64,000 bases of DNA from Apophysomyces variabilis (Eukaryota; Mucoromycota; Mucoromycetes; Mucorales; Mucoraceae), in contig MZZL01000082.1 of the NCBI GenBank assembly GCA_002749535.1, positions 1 through 64,000 on the forward strand, written 5' to 3'. Position 1 is the stretch's first letter. Each line of letters starts with the position of its first letter. The notes beneath the pieces were generated by a model that worked only from the letters and a program-made list of their open reading frames with translations, did not search any database and was not told the DNA's origin. A program made the translations under genes and the position numbers. Positions 58,904-64,000 of the stretch are shown here, piece after piece.

Positions 58904-61052
58904 GTTAAGCTGAATAATCAAATCCTGCGAAAGAAACTTTAACTACAGCTTTACCGTGACTGCAATACACTCGCGCTTTAATTGAATATTTATTTTTTTT
59001 TTTTTGTGTGTAGAATGATTAATTGAATATTTATTTTACGCTACTCTAAAAAGCATTTTTTGGATTCCGCAAAAACTTGAATCCCAGTCCGCAAATAAAA
59101 AATAGACACACGCAGACAAATAGGTAAATAAATAATCCTTGATGTTCACATGGCACCAAAAATGGCTCGTAGAAACTGGCCTTCTTTGAAGGTACCTTGC
59201 TAATAGGAAAAAATTAACACTTGGTTGTCGATATGTCGATAATTGACTGCCAAGGCAAACAATAGTTAGCAACATTTAGTAGCAGTTTTCGCGATTTAGC
59301 TGCACTATCCATGACAACTATCAATGTATTGACATGCTACCTTGTGGAAAGCTTGAGGATTACTTGTTACCTCTTATGATCTAAGCTTATGTGATGCATG
59401 TGCAAATCGGTAGGCATCGAGGGAGGACCGACACCCCTTTGCCAAGTAAGACAATATTATGTGTCACAGAAGTAAAGCAATAAAAAATACACAAACCCAA
59501 TGTTCGTGACATAATGAAAAGAATTCACATAATGCCATTCGAATTCATGGGCGTTCTTGACATTCTGTTCTCTTGTAATAAGTGTTAATCAGCCATCTCA
59601 AATCCTGTATTCTTTATTTTCTTTACCAGAGGATCCTGAAGGACGGATGATTGATCAAACTATCGCTTTTGACCAGTCCTAGATTGCTCAAGATAGACAC
59701 GAGGCTTGGTTTGAATCCTAGCGGCATGTTTTTCTTTGTCCCCGTTTGTAGTTTTTGATATGATGTTGAGCGGTTCGAACATTTGCGCCCGTGATCAGCG
59801 CCGTTTCCTCGCCTTCCTCCTGCAAATACCAAATCAAACCTTTTATATTTACTGTGGGATATATCATCTGTATGGTCCCTCTTATTCTGGCTTATTTACC
59901 CATCCATACTCTCCTTGTGTGTGTATGGTCTGTTTGGAAAATGAACAAGCATTGCTAATCCTTCTTTCTCAGCGTCATCAACGGATTTGTCTTGCCTCTG
60001 CCAATGCATGCATACGCATGAAGACATCATCCACACTATTATTACTTCCTCGCCATTTTTCACGCAAGGTAGCTACATTTCAACAGCCAATTCTGCCCAC
60101 TCGTGTGATTTATCATCCTCGGAGATGTCAACTTCAAATAAGGTATTACCAATCATATTTAATGAATCACTTTCATATTACATATAGCCAGATAAGTCAT
60201 TCATTTTACAAAAGATGCGCTTTCTTCAGACTGTTATCCCATCTTCATAGTATCTAGCAGAAAACGGAGTAGAAAATTTCAGAGAATACCGAATCATCGG
60301 AGAAAAACTGCCTATGATCAGAGAACGCAGTGCTCAACAATTCCCCGTAATACTTGACAACTATAGCACCTGGGGCAATAATTTTTGCATTCTTAGCAAT
60401 AGGTATGTCGCAAAAGCAGGTTCAAAAGACGCGTAAACGGGTCGTGTCACGATGGAGGAACGCGTCTACGCGATTGCCACATGACTGTCTGCTGAAATGA
60501 CGGTCCCAAAGGTCAGGCAATCCACGACCGCTACCATACTGTAGATCCTTGAAAAATAAGCGTCTATAACGATAATTTCTTAAACTAGCAGCATTTTTTG
60601 AACGGGCAAATAAAAGGATCAACGCATAAATCCCGTTATCAAGTGCTCTGCAGCTCGTAGCTTAACAGAAAATAAACAAGGTTGATTGCCAGACATCTAG
60701 CTTACTTGACCACGAATGAGTCATTCTTGTGGAGTGCTGCTGCGGCAGGCGGAACAAAGTCATCATACGTGTTTCCCCGACGTTGTCATCTTCATAGCAA
60801 AGAACTTTAGCACTGAAAGTCAAGAGAACTTAAGGGACCAGCAAACGATCGGAAGTAGAAAGGAACGAATTATGTTGTAGGACGCGAAGAATCCAGTCCT
60901 TGAGCCTAGCCGCTACAAACCGAAAGATAAAACCATGAATCATACCGTGCTCTTCTGTATGTGACTGTGTGAGACATGGGATATTACATGAAACTATATG
61001 TAGAGCGGAAAAAGACAGCCCTTTCTTTTCTCTAAGTTCCCTCTCCCTTTCA
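58904..61052. other. intergenic, no supported gene
   Basis: Frames at 59623-59832, 59736-60257 and 60422-60622 have no recognised domain. A T-rich run sits at about 58987-59005. The promoters of YAE1 (left) and the Nudix gene (right) lie at the edges. Confidence 0.4.
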
Positions 61053-61517
61053 ATGTCTCCGGCAGGTTCCGATCGTGTCGTCCGAGTAGGCGTGGGTTGC
61101 TTTGTCAAGTGTCGTTTTGACGATGGGTTTAAAATCTTACTGAGTAAACGAAAAGGCTCCCATGGTTCCGGTTGCTGGCAATTGCCCGGTGGTCATCTCG
61201 AGTTTAACGAATCTTTCGAAGAATGTGCGCGTCGGGAAGTCCTCGAGGAAACTAATCTCGAATTAGACAAGATCCAGGTCATCACAACGACAAACGATCC
61301 TATGCCAGCTGATAACAAGCACTATGTGACCGTATTCGTCCAGAGTACGGTCGATCGCAAGGATATCGGACGGTTACGTGTCATGGAGCCTGAAAAGCTA
61401 GAAGGAGAATGGGAATGGGTCTCCTGGAAGGATATACATCAGTATAAGCCACTTTTTACACCTATTCAGCATTTCCTGCAACAACCATCACACATCACGT
61501 CCGTTCTTCTTCAATAA
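61053..61517 (+). CDS. Nudix hydrolase, NUDT15/MTH2-like
   Basis: Nudix enzymes hydrolyse nucleoside diphosphates linked to other groups; the NUDT15 group acts on oxidised or modified nucleotides. The 154-residue single-exon protein starts MSPAGSDRVVRVGVGCFVKC. It carries the Nudix box GHLEFNESFEECARREVLEE followed by TNLEL, matching Gx5Ex7REVxEExxx. It then has HYVTVFVQSTVDRKD, EKLEGEWEWVSWKDI and a C terminus with FTPIQHFLQQ. The GSGCWQLPGGHLEF and WEWVSW segments match NUDT15-like proteins. ATG at 61053 begins immediately before the conserved strand; an upstream in-frame ATG-like leader (60969) is less likely. Confidence 0.88.
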   Translation: MSPAGSDRVVRVGVGCFVKCRFDDGFKILLSKRKGSHGSGCWQLPGGHLEFNESFEECARREVLEETNLELDKIQVITTTNDPMPADNKHYVTVFVQSTVDRKDIGRLRVMEPEKLEGEWEWVSWKDIHQYKPLFTPIQHFLQQPSHITSVLLQ

Positions 61518-62129
61518 AATTAAATATATAATAACTGCAGTGCCATGATACTTCCGTTAGCATCTCGAGCTACTAGCTATGGCCAGAGGCAATATTGACT
61601 TGTATAACTAGTCTGCTCATTTAGTAAAAACGGCTATAAACTAGATCAGATAGGCTTGCTGGATATGGCTTTGGTTTATTAGCTATTTTTGAAAAGTTTC
61701 TTTTTTTTTGGCAACAATGCTAGATCAGTGATGATACAGCTCAATGATATACACAAACAGGAAGCAGATATGGAAGGTTGAATCACTCGAAACGCGCTTA
61801 GTAAAGGTTACTGAATTGACTACAGAACCTTGTTAACAAAGGCTTGTATACGGCATTGTACGTGAGAGAGTGTGCCTTTCACATTTTCCTTTTGGTACCT
61901 TTTGACGCAGTTCATTAGTGAATCGTCATGTTTCTCAGAAACCAATCGAATTTGGTCATGACTGCAGCCGCCTCACCGAGCGGGGTTTGAATAAGTAACG
62001 CGATGACTAGCTGATTGGCTGAGCTTTTTTGTGTACTGGACGTTTTTCTCTTTTACTTCAAGAGAAATAGAAAGACCCTTCTTCTGAAAATTTTTTGTTC
62101 TTCCTTTTATCACGGGCAGTAAAGAAACC
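61518..62129. promoter_or_regulatory. upstream region of DUF3020 gene
   Basis: AT-rich interval with no gene supported. It includes the 3' flank of the Nudix gene (AATAAAATTAAATAT right after the stop) and the promoter of the downstream gene. Confidence 0.4.
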
Positions 62130-63335
62130 ATGGACAACAATATGGCAACCATAGAGGGAACGACGACCACCACCAACAACACCGTGTCTTCCACCGCAGA
62201 CTCCATACCTGTGACTAGTAGTAGTCCCACACCGTCCTCTTCGGTGTTCCAGCCCTATCAGCAGCAATTGCACGAAGCTATGCTGGCCGCTGTCAACAGT
62301 CACGGCGGTGTGTCCACTCTTTCTCATCAAGGTCTTTTGGCAGCAGCAGCAGCGGCGGCGGCAGCAGCGGCGGCAGCGGTGGCAAACGGTCAACCAAATG
62401 ATAATGTTGAAACGGAAATCGACCATGCCAAAAAGGATAGTATTCGTGCTGCAAACAGAGAACGGAAGAAGAAATGGCGGCTGCATAACGAAGAACGAAG
62501 TAAGGAAAACAGAAATGTTAATATGAAGCAAAGAATCCACTCATCCTAGATCTTTCCGTGATATAGACAAGGATAACGATTTGAGATGTCGTGTGAATAA
62601 ACGAGCCGCCAAACTATTTGGACCAATGGATAGTGAGCGGAAGCAGAAGTGGGTGAACGAAGAGTTCCAGAAACGACGACAGAAACGGATGGATAAGGAA
62701 CGTAGGAAAACCATTGTGAACAATGCATTAAGCGTGCCTACGCCAACGTCGCAGGCAGCAACGGATACTCCGTCATTTTATCAACCCGTCTCAATTGATG
62801 CTGCTGCGAAAATTCTGGATTTTCCCTCAGAACTGCAACGTCAGCTGCTGGAACAACTCAACCATAGTATGATGGTAGGGCGTGTTTGTGAGCTCAAAAA
62901 ATACCCAGAAGTCTTATGTACGTGTATTGAACGCCTTAGGCATTGACAAACGGCAAATTGCCTTCTCCACCGGTTGAATATACGGAACAACAGCAGCAGC
63001 AACAATCAGTGGAAGGTGAAACTACGAATACCACGTCTTCATCACAGCCGCCGGCGGTCAAGGAAGAGCAGATGGGAATAATCACGGCAGAAGCAGCAGA
63101 ACAAGCTTTGAAGACACTAGCTCAAAGTTTATCCGCAAATGCTAGCCTCAGTAGCAGCAGCGGACAAAACTCACCTCTGGAATACGTCAAGGGGGAAAGT
63201 CAAGAGGCGTCGAATGAAGGTCAGGGTGATGACCAACCAAAAAAGGAAGGTGATAAATCGGAAGAGAAAAAACCAGAATATCCTATGGACGCCGTCCTGA
63301 CACTGATGCAATTAAATGCAGGGTGGAGACAGTGA
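62130..63335 (+). CDS. DUF3020-type putative transcriptional regulator
   Basis: Starts MDNNMATIEGTTTTTNNTVS, with a Thr/Ser-rich disordered leader and a polyalanine run (GCA/GCG repeats, 62340-62382). The conserved basic core is formed across an intron (GTAAGG...GATATAG): HAKKDSIRAANRERKKKWRL, HNEERNKDNDLRCRVNKRAA, KLFGPMDSERKQKWVNEEFQ. This resembles the fungal DUF3020 region. A second intron (about 62874-62939) joins LNHSMM to ALTNGKLPSPP. The C-terminal part is Q-rich, then acidic/basic. It stops at 63333-63335. The family is common in Mucoromycota; the nuclear role is inferred from the very basic core, not demonstrated. Confidence 0.8.
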
Positions 63336-64000
63336 GGAACAGCACTGAAATCCTTGTGAATTTCTTTTTGCACTTAAACAATGTATCTCCGTCTGTGGAA
63401 AGGGTTCGTGTACTCAAATCATATATAAACATTTTACGCCATGACACCCCTAATAGTCAAAACTGTCATTGTTTTGCTTCAAATCCACACATGACAAATA
63501 TATCCTATGGTCGCTAAAAAGGATATTCTAAGAAAATGATTACCAAGCAGCTGTTATGACCTGCCACGAAACAGAACGCTATCTAATCTGACGCAAAAGC
63601 AATATGCAGCAGCAAACGGATACCTTCTGACTAATACTTACCAACAAATAAACCGAAGTAGGAGTTTCCCATATATTGCAAACGAATAGTTGCTGCTAAA
63701 GATGAAAAACGAAAGGGAAGTCGGACGCCCATGTACAGTGTTTCGGGAAGTAAAGCCGTACCTGCTTGAAATTGATTCGCACTGGCCCAAGTGTGAATGA
63801 TGCGAGTTGAAGAAATAAATGGATGTCTCTGCCGGTTTTTTATCATTTTCTGTACCTTTCTACTTCATTTGGAAAGTGCTCCTTTACAGCATCAACTCGA
63901 TAACATAACCTGCTTGGTCATAGAGATCAGACACATTCTCTTAAATACAGAAATTCAATGGCCTCAGCACACCAAAATCAGCATCCATTTAACTTGTTAT
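63336..64000. other. right edge, no supported gene
   Basis: A 71-codon minus-strand frame (63631-63846) with LYMGVRLPFRFSSLAATIRL and QYMGNSYFGLFVG has protein-like composition and may be an exon of a minus-strand gene extending beyond the window. No family recognised. Confidence 0.35.

Noticed and set aside
62058..62540. 160-codon minus-strand frame opposite the DUF3020 gene
   Set aside because: Shadow of the plus-strand gene, whose frame, splice sites and conserved core are well supported.

Overview
This window looks like nuclear DNA of an early-diverging filamentous fungus, most likely a mucoralean (Mucoromycota). The genes are eukaryotic, with many short introns (about 45-100 bp, GTAAGT-like donors). 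They include fungal-specific families (septin, Bud6/Aip3, Abp1, a DUF3020-type protein), and the transposon relics resemble families I associate with Mucorales. There are no bacterial operons and no CRISPR array. No species is claimed.

Layout. 1-2 kb: a septin gene on the minus strand. 2-18 kb: an accessory island rich in decayed mobile DNA. It holds a ~97 bp foldback element (4.07 kb), a ~5 kb CACTA/Transposase_21-like transposon with subterminal repeats and two broken genes (4.75-9.74 kb), a Tc1/mariner relic (10.2-10.5 kb), and a decayed TnpB/Fanzor-like RuvC nuclease gene (12.3-15.2 kb). 17.8-26.1 kb: a dense housekeeping block with a lysine methyltransferase-like gene and ABP1 (divergent), RPS26 and a short-chain dehydrogenase (divergent), and CCT4. 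26-43 kb: a second accessory island. It holds a second, different TnpB/Fanzor-like relic (27.4-29.4 kb), a PH-domain gene (30 kb), and a large inverted repeat (32.0-39.8 kb). The repeat has two ~2.23 kb arms that match wherever compared and older, diverged inverted homology inside them. 43.6-63.3 kb: a second housekeeping block with CCT5, a DUF2461-like gene, an intronless XPB/Ssl2-like helicase lacking the usual N-terminal region, a C2H2 zinc-finger factor, BUD6, YAE1, a Nudix hydrolase and a DUF3020 protein.

Themes. Two subunits of the CCT/TRiC chaperonin (delta and epsilon) lie about 17.5 kb apart, on opposite strands and separated by the second island. Septin, Abp1 and Bud6 all serve cortical polarity and actin organisation; CCT folds actin and tubulin. 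This may be chance neighbourhood, since eukaryotic gene order carries only weak functional signal.

The most interesting features are the two separate RuvC/zinc-ribbon (TnpB/Fanzor-like) relics, the large inverted repeat with a homogenised core, the CACTA-like element with a possible non-autonomous derivative, and the divergent XPB-like helicase. Domain and family calls come from reading motifs by eye; no search was run.
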